Positions 6,384 to 6,804 of a DNA stretch of 6,804 bases are shown in pieces. The stretch is from positions 1-6,804 of the forward strand of contig DFBF01000151.1 of assembly GCA_002367285.1 (NCBI GenBank), in the 5' to 3' direction. The position numbers were made by a program, and so were the translations under genes. The stretch comes from Rhodobacteraceae bacterium UBA3087 (GTDB lineage: Bacteria; Pseudomonadota; Alphaproteobacteria; Rhodobacterales; Rhodobacteraceae). Every line of letters starts with the position of its first letter. The first letter of the stretch is position 1. The notes under the pieces are model-generated. The model did not search any database. It was not told where the DNA came from and saw only the letters and a program-made list of their open reading frames with translations.

Positions 6384-6804
6384 ATGCGCCGTGCCGACCG
6401 CCTGTTTCGCATCGTACAGCTGCTCAGAGGCGGTCGGCTGACCACGGCACATGCGCTGGCCGAGAAACTAGAGGTCAGCGCGCGCACGATCTATCGCGAT
6501 ATTGCCGACCTGATTGGCTCGGGTGTGCCGATCGAAGGCGAGGCGGGCGTCGGATACATCATGCGACAGGGCTTTGATATGCCGCCCTTGATGTTCACCC
6601 GCGACGAGGTCGTGGCGCTGGTCGCAGGCGCCCGCATGGTGCGCACCTGGGGCGGGGCCAGCATGGCACTGGCCGCCGAAGAAGCCTTGGTGAAAATCCA
6701 GGCAGTCCTGCCGCCGAACTTGCAGGAAGGCGCGGAACGGGTCGAGGTGCACGCGCGTGACGCCTCGGGGTTAACCGACGCCGAACGCCATCTGATTGAC
6801 CAGA
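6384..6804 (+). CDS. YafY-type HTH transcriptional regulator (3' end beyond right edge)
   Basis: The frame is open for 140 codons to the right edge. The N-terminus MRRADRLFRIVQLLRGG with LTTAHALAEKLEVSARTIYRDIADLIGSGVPI (19-50) is a winged-helix HTH_11 domain in its most typical form; the recognition helix is around SARTIYRDI (32-40), followed by the wing GEAGVGYIMRQGFDMPPLMF. From about residue 73 the TRDEVVALVAGARMV region is the usual linker leading to a WYL ligand-sensing domain, which would lie outside the window. ATG 6384 is one base after the VOC stop TAA, so translation is probably coupled; the nearest purine-rich stretch is AAGG at 6369-6372, rather far away. Proteins of this family bind DNA as dimers and often regulate their own operon, which makes the palindrome at 5946-5963 a natural target. 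The effector is unknown. Confidence 0.9.
   Translation, partial: MRRADRLFRIVQLLRGGRLTTAHALAEKLEVSARTIYRDIADLIGSGVPIEGEAGVGYIMRQGFDMPPLMFTRDEVVALVAGARMVRTWGGASMALAAEEALVKIQAVLPPNLQEGAERVEVHARDASGLTDAERHLIDQ

Noticed and set aside
5960..6487. 175-codon minus-strand open frame
   Set aside because: It runs antisense through the VOC gene and the start of the regulator, both with clear domains; no recognisable family in the translation.

Overview
The window looks like chromosomal DNA from an alphaproteobacterium, most likely of the Rhodobacteraceae/Roseobacter group. It is GC-rich, coding runs almost wall to wall, and the gene content fits (MoxR/DUF58/DUF4159 cluster, DUF1285 protein, Hyi-like isomerase, VOC protein with a YafY-type regulator). 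The organism call is an inference from gene families and composition, not from a marker gene. I see no rRNA, tRNA, CRISPR array, insertion sequence, integrase or phage gene.

Left block (1-4365, minus strand). Three genes read right to left and overlap by a few bases: a MoxR-type AAA+ ATPase (3361-4365), a soluble DUF58 protein with a von Willebrand factor A (VWA)-like domain (2489-3364), and a large membrane protein (1-2489, cut by the left edge). The membrane protein has a BatA-type double-transmembrane start, a degenerate VWA-like domain, a glutamine-amidotransferase-like segment, two more membrane segments and the beginning of a DUF4159 domain. This is a MoxR-VWA type module. Related alphaproteobacterial operons have been linked to cell-envelope integrity. 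The sequence suggests a cytosolic ATPase and adaptor working with a membrane protein whose large domains face the periplasm.

Centre (4366-5809). A 60-base divergent spacer separates the left operon from a plus-strand pair: a DUF1285 protein (4426-5034) and, 13 bases later, a hydroxypyruvate-isomerase-like TIM-barrel enzyme (5048-5809) with a plausible metal site.

Right block (5810-6804, plus strand). A 204-base gap holds three back-to-back inverted repeats, the strongest being CTGACAG-AACG-CTGTCAG. They lie just upstream of a small VOC-fold protein (6014-6382) and a YafY-type HTH regulator (6384 to the right edge), which are separated by one base. The layout suggests a small self-regulated unit, with the palindrome as candidate operator.

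Nothing here is clearly a new system. The most interesting points are the structured leader before the VOC/regulator pair, the architecture of the DUF4159 membrane protein (internal signal-peptide-like segment, eroded metal site), and the unexplained pairing of a DUF1285 gene with a sugar-acid isomerase.
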